Under the pieces are notes generated by a model. The model ran no database searches and was not told the origin of the DNA. It was given only the letters and a program-made list of their open reading frames with translations. Of a DNA stretch of 64,000 nucleotides, positions 34,216 through 41,325 are shown in pieces (position 1 is the first letter of the stretch; every line of letters begins with the position of its first letter). Origin of the DNA: Lachnospiraceae bacterium (GTDB lineage Bacteria; Bacillota; Clostridia; Lachnospirales; Lachnospiraceae). The position numbers and the translations under genes are program-made. The stretch is taken from contig JAFZRY010000013.1 in the NCBI GenBank assembly GCA_017619615.1, positions 22,476-86,475 on the forward strand, given 5' to 3'.

Positions 34216-35070
34216 TTAGACGGGTATGAGGCCGGCTTCTACTGTATATTGATACAGTTCCGGAAAGAGATCCGTGTCCGCCGGACCGGCCTTTTCCCGG
34301 AGCTCATACAGGAGACGAAAGGCCTCTTCGGAAGAGGAAACGCTGTCCCCGGGGAAGAGAACAGCTTCATGCGGGCTGCTGACGAGTGCCATAAAACCGG
34401 AAAACCGGGCGTTCAGCCGGGCCGCCAGCCCGGGATAGAACAAAACTGCGGCCCCGTACAGGCCGCGCTGTCCGGTCAGGATGCAGCGCTGTCCCGATGT
34501 TTCAGATGACACGTCGGCAAAGCAGCCGTCCGGCAGGATGGCTGACAGCACAGGCGGATCCTGCAGCGGAAGTTCCTCCCAGAGCCGTGCCCAGAAACCC
34601 GCTTCGTCCGTTCCCAGTATATCCATGTCCCGGAGATTCACCGGCTGAAAAAGGAGAGAATCAGAGGAGAGAAAACGGCAGCAGGGTTCCATCAGGTATC
34701 GGTCCCAAAGCAGGCAGAGGGAAGCAGAAGGATCAGGCGGCGGCCCGGAGAAAGGCCGGAGCCGGAGCGCCCATTCGGGAGTGATGCCGCCGGCCGGTTC
34801 CGGACGCAGGGAAGCCGGAAGCGAATCCCACTGATGCAGAAGGAGGCTGTACTCCATTGTGTCGGCAATGGCAGAGACAGAAACACCGGCCAGATACTGA
34901 CGGTAAGCATTTCTGCAGTCAAAAAACCACGCCGAGCGGTCACGGGCAGACGGATAATACCAGCCGCCGGTCCGGGCTGTTTCAGCCGGATCCTGTCCGG
35001 GAAGCATCGAAGCAGGGAGCCGCGCGGAAAGAAGGCGAAAAATCTCGCCGCAGAATGATGTATAATCCAT
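34216..35070 (-). CDS. uncharacterised protein, DUF5688-like
   Basis: 284 aa, no signal peptide or membrane helix. The segment GLYGAAVLFYPGLAARLNARF followed by SSPHEAVLFPGD resembles the C-terminal half of DUF5688 proteins common in Lachnospiraceae (recalled, not searched). Function unknown. It lies directly downstream of tRNA-Arg on the same strand. The coding sequence is as GC-rich as its neighbours. Confidence 0.6.
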   Translation of the reverse strand: MDYTSFCGEIFRLLSARLPASMLPGQDPAETARTGGWYYPSARDRSAWFFDCRNAYRQYLAGVSVSAIADTMEYSLLLHQWDSLPASLRPEPAGGITPEWALRLRPFSGPPPDPSASLCLLWDRYLMEPCCRFLSSDSLLFQPVNLRDMDILGTDEAGFWARLWEELPLQDPPVLSAILPDGCFADVSSETSGQRCILTGQRGLYGAAVLFYPGLAARLNARFSGFMALVSSPHEAVLFPGDSVSSSEEAFRLLYELREKAGPADTDLFPELYQYTVEAGLIPV

Positions 35071-35107
35071 AAAACACCTTTACAGGGGGGATCAGGGGAT
35101 AAAAAAG

Positions 35108-35179
35108 TACACCAGATAGGAATCGAACCTACGTCTGTGGCTCCGGAGGCCGCCGCTCTATCCACTGAGCTACTGGTGC
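35108..35179 (-). tRNA. tRNA-Arg (CCG)
   Basis: A complete cloverleaf reads on the minus strand: acceptor GCACCAG/CTGGTGT, D-arm GCTC/GAGC, anticodon loop CTCCGGA (anticodon CCG), T-arm GTAGG-TTCGATT-CCTAT, discriminator A. The anticodon stem has one C-A mismatch (GCGGC/GCCAC). No CCA is encoded. A T-run follows on the minus strand (35101-35106). Confidence 0.93.
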
Positions 35180-35189
35180 GCGCAGGAGT

Positions 35190-35218
35190 ATATTACAACA
35201 TTTGCGGAAAAGTATCAA
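35190..35218 (-). promoter_or_regulatory. tRNA-Arg promoter
   Basis: On the minus strand TTGATA (35213-35218), 17-bp spacer, TAATAT (35190-35195), 10 bp before the mature 5' end. Confidence 0.6.
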
Positions 35219-35235
35219 GAGTTTGGAAAAAAGTT

Positions 35236-35264
35236 TTGACAATAATTCCTCCCTTTGGTATTAT
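35236..35264 (+). promoter_or_regulatory. promoter of the SH3-like membrane protein gene
   Basis: TTGACA (35236-35241), 17-bp spacer, TATTAT (35259-35264). The leader before the start codon contains a small ACCGG/CCGGT hairpin. Confidence 0.7.
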
Positions 35265-35328
35265 GATTGTGTATGTGAACCGGTGACCCGGTCTTTGCGT
35301 TAATATTAAAGACAAAGGAGTCTTGATC

Positions 35329-36582
35329 ATGGCGAATGACAATAAAAATGACGGATTATTCCACTGGAATTTCGATCTTCATGAGAATGACGATTCCGAC
35401 TTTACGGATATTGATTATTCCGCGGACGCCATAGATGTTTCTTCCGAGGATCCGGATATCAGGCCGGTCATTTTCGTGGACGGGTCTTATAAACCCGGCC
35501 AGGAACCCGCGGAAGAACCGAAAAAAGAAGCGGACGTTCCCGGGGATGTCCCGAAAAAGCACAAAAAGAGCGCACTCGGCAAAAAGGCCGGGGCCCTGGT
35601 CCATAAAAAGAAAAAAGACGACATCGATTATTATGACGATCAGGAACGCTTTTCCGAAGAAAAAGAAAAGCGCCCGATCCCCTGGAAGCCGATCATCATC
35701 GGCGGCGCCATCCTGCTGGCGGCCCTGGCCGGCCTCATCATCATCCTCGTGAGCCGCGACCACCGAAAGAAAGTCTGGGCGAAGAACGAAGACGCCGCGA
35801 TCGAAAAACTGGTCAAGGACTATTTCCAGGCCAAGACCAACGCGGACGCGGAAGCCATGAAGAGGATCGTCGTGGACGAAGACTCCGTCAACTCCGTGCA
35901 GATGACCCTGGAATCCAAAGCTTATGAAAGCTACAACGACATCCGCATCTACACCTACCCGGGCCTCAAAAAGACCGAAACGGGGCTGTTTGTGACCTAC
36001 AACAGCAAATTCTGGAACATCGACACGCAGCTGCCCACCATCGCCTGGTTCTACACCAAGCAGGATGAAGAAAAGAACCTGCGGCTGATGCCCCTGACCG
36101 ACAAAGACACGGCCGAATACAAATACATCGTCAGCACCTATGACGGCAGCCAGGTCGAAAAACTCTCCAACGAAGTCACCGCGGCCAACAAGAAAGCCGT
36201 CGAAGGCGACCCCGTCCTGAAGAAATACCTGGCGCAGCTGGCCACCAACAACTATGAGAAATACGTGCCGGAGACCACCGAAGCGCCGACGACGACGGCG
36301 CCTGTCGTAACGGATACGATGACGACGGAGTATGTACCGGAAGGCCCGATCGGGTATGTATACGGGGTAGAAGGTTCCGTCCTGCGCATGCGTTCTTCCA
36401 TGACTACGCAAGAAGACAACGTGATTGCGGCGTTTCCTGAAGGCTATGCGCTGGAGATCATTGAAGAACTGGACGGCTGGGTCCACGTAAAGGACGCCCT
36501 GACCAATGACGGAAACGGCAATTCCCAGAACCCCGGCGGTCTGGAAGGCTATGTATCCGCTGATTATTTAAGAAAAGACTGA
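35329..36582 (+). CDS. single-pass membrane protein with C-terminal SH3-like domain
   Basis: 417 aa. The start is ATG 35329, 8 nt after CAAAGGAG. A long acidic then lysine-rich cytoplasmic part (1-118) precedes one membrane helix (about 121-142). An extracellular domain of about 170 residues, a Thr/Glu-rich linker (TTEAPTTTAP-like), and a bacterial SH3-type domain (about 345-417, GSVLRMRSSMTTQEDNVIAAF) follow. SH3b domains usually bind peptidoglycan or peptides, so a cell-envelope role is likely. No enzyme domain is seen. queA follows but has a separate structured leader. Confidence 0.8.
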   Translation: MANDNKNDGLFHWNFDLHENDDSDFTDIDYSADAIDVSSEDPDIRPVIFVDGSYKPGQEPAEEPKKEADVPGDVPKKHKKSALGKKAGALVHKKKKDDIDYYDDQERFSEEKEKRPIPWKPIIIGGAILLAALAGLIIILVSRDHRKKVWAKNEDAAIEKLVKDYFQAKTNADAEAMKRIVVDEDSVNSVQMTLESKAYESYNDIRIYTYPGLKKTETGLFVTYNSKFWNIDTQLPTIAWFYTKQDEEKNLRLMPLTDKDTAEYKYIVSTYDGSQVEKLSNEVTAANKKAVEGDPVLKKYLAQLATNNYEKYVPETTEAPTTTAPVVTDTMTTEYVPEGPIGYVYGVEGSVLRMRSSMTTQEDNVIAAFPEGYALEIIEELDGWVHVKDALTNDGNGNSQNPGGLEGYVSADYLRKD

Positions 36583-36620
36583 TGCGCGGCGGATCCTCCG
36601 CTGACTCATAACACCAATGC

Positions 36621-36677
36621 GAGCGACCCGGGATCGGAAAAGCATGAAACCATGCAGACCGACTTCTCGGGTCACTC
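36621..36677 (+). ncRNA. structured RNA/palindrome upstream of queA
   Basis: GAGCGACCCG (36621-36630) pairs with CGGGTCACTC (36668-36677) with one C-A mismatch. Inside, TCGG (36634-36637) pairs with CCGA (36659-36662), and GCATG-AAAC-CATGC forms an apical hairpin. The three nested helices end 16 nt before the queA start codon. It may be a regulatory leader or a dispersed palindromic repeat. It does not match a riboswitch I recognise. Confidence 0.4.
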
Positions 36678-36693
36678 TGCAGATAGAGGAAAT

Positions 36694-37725
36694 ATGAACG
36701 TTTCGGATTTTGATTATGAACTGCCTCCTGAACTGATCGCCCAGGACCCGCTCGCAGACCGCTCCTCCTCCCGCCTCCTGATTCTGGACCGGCAGACGGG
36801 CGAGATCTCGCACCGCATCTTTCGCGACATTACCGAAGAACTGCACCCCGGCGACTGCCTCGTGATCAACAACACCAAAGTCATCCCCGCCCGCCTGCTG
36901 GGCGTGCGCAAAGAGACCGGCGCAGCCGTGGAACTCCTCTTGCTCAAACGCCTCGAAGACCGCGAAAACACCTGGGAGACCCTGGTCCGTCCCGGCAAAA
37001 AATGCCGCGAAGGCGCCGTGCTTTCCTTCGGAAACGGCCTCCTGGAAGCGGAGATCACGGAAGTACTGCCGGACGGCAACCGCCTGGTGCGCTTTGCCTT
37101 TGACGGGATCTTTGAGGAGATTCTGGACCAGCTGGGCCAGATGCCCCTGCCCCCGTACATCACCCACCATCTCGAAGATAAAAACCGCTACCAGACCGTC
37201 TACGCCAAGTACGACGGCTCCGCCGCCGCTCCTACGGCCGGCCTGCACTTTACGCAGGAACTGCTCGCGCAGATCCGCGAAAAAGGCGTCTCCGTAGCCG
37301 AGATCACGCTCCACGTGGGCCTGGGTACCTTCCGCCCGGTCAAAGTCGACACGGTGGAAGAGCACCACATGCACAGCGAATATTATGAGGTGAACGCGGA
37401 GGCGGCCGCCTTGATCAACCGCGCGAAGCAGGAAGGCCACCGCGTGATCGCCGTCGGCACCACCAGCTGCCGCACGCTCGAATCAGCGGCCGGGGAAGAC
37501 GGCCTGCTTCAGCCCTGCAGCGGCTGGACGGAGATCTTCATTTATCCGGGCTATACGTTCAAAATCGTGGACGCGCTGATCACTAATTTCCATCTGCCGA
37601 AATCCACGCTGATGATGCTGGTCTCGGCGCTGGCGGGGCGGGAAAATATCATGAAAGCGTATGCGGAAGCAATACGGGAAAAGTACAGATTCTTTTCCTT
37701 TGGCGATGCGATGATGATTTTATGA
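36694..37725 (+). CDS. queA: tRNA preQ1(34) S-adenosylmethionine ribosyltransferase-isomerase
   Basis: 343 aa, full length. It transfers the ribosyl part of SAM to preQ1 in tRNA to give epoxyqueuosine. Diagnostic segments are [50 protein letters not shown] and [17 protein letters not shown]. The start is ATG 36694 behind AGAGGAAAT; the earlier in-frame ATG lies in the structured leader. The usual partner tgt is not downstream; an AT-rich island begins there instead. Confidence 0.97.
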   Translation: MNVSDFDYELPPELIAQDPLADRSSSRLLILDRQTGEISHRIFRDITEELHPGDCLVINNTKVIPARLLGVRKETGAAVELLLLKRLEDRENTWETLVRPGKKCREGAVLSFGNGLLEAEITEVLPDGNRLVRFAFDGIFEEILDQLGQMPLPPYITHHLEDKNRYQTVYAKYDGSAAAPTAGLHFTQELLAQIREKGVSVAEITLHVGLGTFRPVKVDTVEEHHMHSEYYEVNAEAAALINRAKQEGHRVIAVGTTSCRTLESAAGEDGLLQPCSGWTEIFIYPGYTFKIVDALITNFHLPKSTLMMLVSALAGRENIMKAYAEAIREKYRFFSFGDAMMIL

Positions 37726-37733
37726 ATACAAAA

Positions 37734-37749
37734 GTTTAAAATTTTAAAC
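37734..37749. other. 16-bp perfect AT palindrome at the island border
   Basis: GTTTAAAATTTTAAAC is a perfect inverted repeat 8 bp after the queA stop, exactly where base composition drops. It may be a terminator-like end, a protein-binding site or an insertion target. Confidence 0.4.
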
Positions 37750-37839
37750 AAGCGAAATGTGCGATTATAGCGTCATATTTGAGCGTTTTTTGAGGCTTCG
37801 GAAGAAGGGAAAATTGCAGAAAAAAGACCGACTTGGTGA

Positions 37840-38061
37840 CAACGCGAATACCCAACATATACATCGAAAGTAAAAAAACCGTTTACCAAAGAGTATTGGT
37901 TCTCAAAATTTCAACACAACGTCGAGAACGACCAAAAACATTATCATGATCTACAAGAGATGGGCTGGCGTCCGATTGTTATTTGGGAATGTGAAATCAA
38001 TAAGCATTTTGATGAAACAATGGAAAGACTGATTATGGATATCCAAAATCCGGAAGATTAA
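37840..38061 (+). pseudogene. remnant of a Vsr-type very-short-patch-repair endonuclease
   Basis: The open frame 37840-38061 has no start codon or ribosome site, but its last 50 residues match the C-terminal half of Vsr: FTKEYWFSKFQHNVENDQ, then EMGWRPIVIWECEI. Vsr nicks T:G mismatches arising at methylated cytosines and accompanies 5-methylcytosine methyltransferases. The N-terminal half with the FWHGH active site is missing, so it is inactive. The AT-rich codon use differs from the flanking core genes. Confidence 0.8.
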
Positions 38062-38075
38062 GGGGTGGTGAAAGC

Positions 38076-38168
38076 ATGGCAGAGATTATAAGCATAAACA
38101 AATTGCAAACAATGAACCTGGATATCCCGGATCATCAGCATCCATATAAGTGGTCTATAGATAACTAA
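38076..38168 (+). pseudogene. truncated DUF262/GmrSD-type N-terminus
   Basis: ATG 38076 follows AGGGGTGG, and a 30-codon frame encodes MAEIISINKLQTM then LDIPDHQHPYKWS before TAA. This matches the start of DUF262 (ParB/GmrS-like) proteins, whose hallmark is IPDYQRPYKW; YQR is degraded to HQH here. The rest of the gene is absent. Full-length members include type IV restriction proteins that attack modified DNA. It starts 14 bp after the Vsr remnant. Confidence 0.65.
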
Positions 38169-38186
38169 TAGTAAGAGGAGAAAGAG

Positions 38187-39287
38187 ATGGCACTGGTAGA
38201 TGCAAAATGCCCCAACTGCGGTAACGGACTGAGAATTGATAACGAAAAGAAAGCGGCGGTATGCCCCTCCTGCGGAGAAGCATATATAGTACAAGAAGCT
38301 ATTAACAATTTTATATCAAATAATACTTACGTCGATAAATTACATGCTGATGTTGTGAACGTTTATAGTGGCAAATCGCGGACGTTCACTAAAGAACAGT
38401 TGCTAGACCGTATTAAGACTTACACTTTATTGGGAAATATAAATGCGGTGATTGGACTCTTCTCGGAACTAATATTGAAGTATCCTGAAGAAGCGACTAA
38501 AGAGAAACTTTTAGATTATATCCAACAATACGCCTCAGCAGGAGAGTCTCTTGTCGTAAGAAAATTGTATTCGGAGTACATATATTTGTATCCTGAAGAC
38601 TATGTGGGGTACTGGGAAATGTATAAAATGGATTACGAAGATAGTCTGAAAAATGCCAAGACTAAGGGGGGTATATGTTTGAGAACACTTTTTGTGACCG
38701 ATTATTTGAAAAACGCTATCCTTCTGAACCCTTCATTGGAAAAAGACTATTATTCGATGGTGACTTATGCTATAAGCAACTATATTATCTTGGACAGTCA
38801 TTCTTATGAAGACTCAGATTTAAATGGAATAAAAGCATTAAAGGCATCTCATCCGATTCGTGTTTCTTATGATCAAGGTAGTCAATATGTGCAAAAACTG
38901 AATGAACTTTGGAAAAAAACGAATGAATTAAAAAGTAGGAGCGAATATATAAGAGATCATTTAGGCAGGAAAATTGAAAATATACTTGATTTTAGGTCAC
39001 GCGAGGCATCGCCAAGTTCGGCAATTTCTTTAATTGGCTTTTCAGGTATCATAGGAAACACCTTAATGTGTTATTCTCGAGGTTACAATGATGATACCTT
39101 CAATTTATCAGTACGATTGTCTTCTGTCCCCTCGGATATCATTGATATCATTGATAAGATTAATCAAACATTGAAATCTTGCTATTGGTTCATTGATGGT
39201 CGGTGTCCATACTGCGGAGGGAAAACATCCTACTTTACTGACATTTGTAAACAGTGTGGAAAAGAAAGAAAATTAGAATGGTTATAA
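38187..39287 (+). CDS. AT-rich zinc-ribbon protein of unknown function
   Basis: 366 aa. An N-terminal zinc ribbon (C8/C11, C26/C29; CPNC...CPSC) and a second near the C-terminus (CPYCGG...CKQCGK) bracket a helical middle, with short tetratricopeptide-like segments (about 60-170). The start is ATG 38187 behind AGAGGAGAAAG. There is no membrane segment or signal. Codons are AT-rich, unlike the core genes, pointing to acquisition. It sits just after two restriction-type remnants. No function is assigned. Confidence 0.75.
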   Translation: MALVDAKCPNCGNGLRIDNEKKAAVCPSCGEAYIVQEAINNFISNNTYVDKLHADVVNVYSGKSRTFTKEQLLDRIKTYTLLGNINAVIGLFSELILKYPEEATKEKLLDYIQQYASAGESLVVRKLYSEYIYLYPEDYVGYWEMYKMDYEDSLKNAKTKGGICLRTLFVTDYLKNAILLNPSLEKDYYSMVTYAISNYIILDSHSYEDSDLNGIKALKASHPIRVSYDQGSQYVQKLNELWKKTNELKSRSEYIRDHLGRKIENILDFRSREASPSSAISLIGFSGIIGNTLMCYSRGYNDDTFNLSVRLSSVPSDIIDIIDKINQTLKSCYWFIDGRCPYCGGKTSYFTDICKQCGKERKLEWL

Positions 39288-39694
39288 AAGGTGAAAAGTG
39301 TTAAGCGTGGAAAATGTGCATTATGAAGCGTATCTTTTAGACAGAGCATAGGTGAAAAAACTTTAATAATCTGCGAAGACCTGACCATAGTATACTTTCC
39401 CACATCTTTGTTGTCTATCGGTTCGTATGCCTTTATGTTTTGTGATAATCTTTCGTATATTTATTTTGATGGATCCGCTAGACAGTAGGAAAAAGTGTCT
39501 GGAAGTAATGATTTCAGGCTGAGTTCGCTAACACCACATTTCGTAAAGTGAAACTACAGCATCAATCGAGAGCGGGGCTGTTTTGCGATTAAAGCAGAAG
39601 GCAGATTTTGGATGAGGTGGCACATTACCCACTTATACTTTTCCGTACCAGTCCAAGTATTGAAGAAAAAATAGGAGTAATAAAGGACGTAAAA
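39288..39694. other. 407-bp stretch with only a decayed LRR fragment
   Basis: No intact gene is seen. It holds the LRR remnant at 39351-39488 and otherwise AT-rich sequence with stops in all frames. Confidence 0.6.
39351..39488 (+). pseudogene. BspA-type leucine-rich-repeat (LRR_5) fragment
   Basis: A frame without a start codon reads ...LTIVYFPTSLLSIGSYAFM followed by FCDNLSYIYFDGS and a stop. That is one LRR_5 repeat (IGSYAF..C.NL..IYF) of the kind found in large surface proteins of gut Clostridia. It is a relic. Confidence 0.7.
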
Positions 39695-39916
39695 ATGAGT
39701 AAGATGGACGAACGACTAGAGAAGATTATAGAACTGTATAGTCAGTGTGATGAACGAGGAAAAGGGGAAATCCTTTACGTTTCTGAAATTGCTGCAAAGA
39801 TGAGTATGCATGACCTTCAAGCCATAGAAGAGGGTAAAAAATCTCTGACGGAGAAGGCGAATGACACTTGGAGTGAATTTTTAAAAAAGCATGCAAACCC
39901 GTATTTTACGAAGTGA
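39695..39916 (+). CDS. small hypothetical protein (73 aa)
   Basis: ATG 39695 lies 7 nt after AAAGGA. The protein is helical and charged (MSKMDERLEKIIELYSQC), with no signal, membrane segment or known motif. An upstream in-frame start at 39608 has no ribosome site. AT-rich, inside the accessory island. Unrecognised. Confidence 0.5.
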   Translation: MSKMDERLEKIIELYSQCDERGKGEILYVSEIAAKMSMHDLQAIEEGKKSLTEKANDTWSEFLKKHANPYFTK

Positions 39917-39981
39917 CAATTCATGATCTCTGTGTTATTATCATGATGTTGTTTCAACGCTCTTACCAAACGGAGGCCAAT

Positions 39982-40509
39982 ATGGAAATCTCAGAGGATT
40001 ATTTCACCGATTCCGGCAGCAGAAATTATATTACTATTGAGATTCAGATGATGCAGGGCAGGACTCTTTTTTTAATAAAAGATGACTATGAAGGAGATAA
40101 TCTCAACGATTACGATCCTCAAAATCTACTGCTGGACCGCTTCTTATCCATGGATTCTATTGAAGAGCTTTTGGCCTTTCTGGAATTGGAGCCCTCGGAT
40201 TTTTCCGGTGATATCACACAATACGCGTTTCAGGACATTTGCTGGATCTCCATCGGCTATAACAGGATGCTTTTCAACGAAGATATCGACTTAGAGGATG
40301 AAACTCTTGTGTCATTGATCAAGGAAAACATTACAAATTTTTATATGGATTTAAACGAAGATGAAAAGAGGGACCTTTATCCTGACGGAATAGACTGGGA
40401 CCAGGAAATCAGTGAATATTGCAAGGACGTCCTGGTTTTGGAAGGAACTGTCACTTATTTCTTAACAGACAGGACCGTCAGCAGGGACCTGAGTCTGGAC
40501 AGTTTATAA
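39982..40509 (+). CDS. acidic hypothetical protein (175 aa)
   Basis: ATG 39982 follows CGGAGG. The protein is strongly acidic and predicted globular (SMDSIEELLAFLELEPSDF, LYPDGIDWDQEISEYCKD). It is not recognised; such small acidic orphans in islands can be immunity proteins, but nothing here proves that. A strong terminator follows at 40549. Confidence 0.6.
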   Translation: MEISEDYFTDSGSRNYITIEIQMMQGRTLFLIKDDYEGDNLNDYDPQNLLLDRFLSMDSIEELLAFLELEPSDFSGDITQYAFQDICWISIGYNRMLFNEDIDLEDETLVSLIKENITNFYMDLNEDEKRDLYPDGIDWDQEISEYCKDVLVLEGTVTYFLTDRTVSRDLSLDSL

Positions 40510-40548
40510 ACGGCCAATGGGAAAACGGGATAGTTTCAAAATAGTTGT

Positions 40549-40585
40549 GAGCCGAACCGCAGTTACTGCGATTCGGCTCTTATTT
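40549..40585 (+). terminator. intrinsic terminator after the 175-aa gene
   Basis: GAGCCGAAcCGCAGT pairs with ACTGCGaTTCGGCTC, giving a 14-bp stem, and is followed by TTATTT. Confidence 0.8.
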
Positions 40586-40709
40586 ACTATGCACCGGAAA
40601 AAGGCAGAGACATTAGTTTGTTTGGGATCAATACTGTTCTTATGCCGGTTCGCCCGGTTTATTTGATGAACATGGCATGGAAAACTGTTTTGCAGGCATG
40701 AAATAAGAG

Positions 40710-40738
40710 TTCAAATACTAAAAGAAGTATGATATAAT
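40710..40738 (+). promoter_or_regulatory. promoter upstream of the 73-aa ORF
   Basis: TTCAAA (40710-40715), 17-bp spacer, perfect TATAAT (40733-40738). The leader is about 165 nt. Confidence 0.55.
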
Positions 40739-40910
40739 TAATAAAAAGGAACTGTTATTGAAAGGTTTTTGAAAAGAAGTGCTCGTATTACCCCGTTGGA
40801 ATTATTCCGGGTGTTCTCCGTCCGCAGTAAAAAGACTTGGTAACAGATACACAACAAAAAACTGTAACGGTTTTGGGACTGTTTAACTGAAAGAAAGAGT
40901 GGTGTTAAAA

Positions 40911-41132
40911 ATGAAACTTCCTTTTGATCCTACAGAGTTTACTATACTTATGAGCAACGGATACTTTGGAGTATCGGACGATAAGCTTGAAGAAATCGCT
41001 GAAGTCATGTATCAGAACGGTCTTAGTATGTCCGATGCCGCCTGGGGGTGCGATATCGATCCTGCGAACCTGTCTGCTTCGGACAAGGCTGCGATCATGG
41101 AACACAAAAGGTCTCTGGAAGAAGACGAGTAG
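40911..41132 (+). CDS. small hypothetical protein (73 aa)
   Basis: ATG 40911 is preceded by AAAGAGTGG, and the gene lies between a promoter and a strong terminator, so it is probably a real single-gene unit. The acidic helical sequence (KLEEIAEVMYQNGLSMSDAAWGCDIDPANLS) has no known motif. A GTG at 40899 is a longer alternative. Confidence 0.55.
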   Translation: MKLPFDPTEFTILMSNGYFGVSDDKLEEIAEVMYQNGLSMSDAAWGCDIDPANLSASDKAAIMEHKRSLEEDE

Positions 41133-41174
41133 AGATCCATTGCTGTCTTGGTTTTATATTTTCCGGAACCGCTG

Positions 41175-41210
41175 AACCCCCTGATGACAAAGGCGTCATC
41201 AGGGGGTTTA
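41175..41210 (+). terminator. strong bidirectional terminator
   Basis: AACCCCCTGATGAC (41175-41188) pairs perfectly with GTCATCAGGGGGTT (41195-41208), with TTTATT after it. It marks the right end of the AT-rich island. Confidence 0.85.
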
Positions 41211-41262
41211 TTGATTCCGCGAGAAATGAGAAAAAAGAGATGGAAAATTACCGGATCTGTGG

Positions 41263-41286
41263 TATGATAAAACAAATGTGCTGAAC
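41263..41286 (+). promoter_or_regulatory. promoter -10 and conserved start block of protease 1
   Basis: TATGATAAAAC followed by ATGTGCTGAA is nearly identical to 45676-45699 ahead of the second protease. TATGAT is a good -10; the -35 is weak, so an activator may be needed. Confidence 0.45.
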
Positions 41287-41325
41287 GGCGCATATTTACA
41301 ATCCATTTCTGAGGAGAACCTGCAG

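Larger units (their letters stand above)
40510..40910. other. 401-bp intergenic stretch
   Basis: It contains the terminator 40549-40585, the promoter 40710-40738 and a leader of about 165 nt before the next ORF. No gene is seen in the remainder. Confidence 0.6.

Noticed and set aside
40590-40703. Short open frame in the gap before the 73-aa gene
   Set aside because: It lacks a start codon and ribosome site and matches nothing recognised.
37726-41210. Island as an integrated prophage or integrative element
   Set aside because: No integrase, transposase, att repeats or structural phage genes are seen, and the tRNA lies about 2.5 kb away with genes between.
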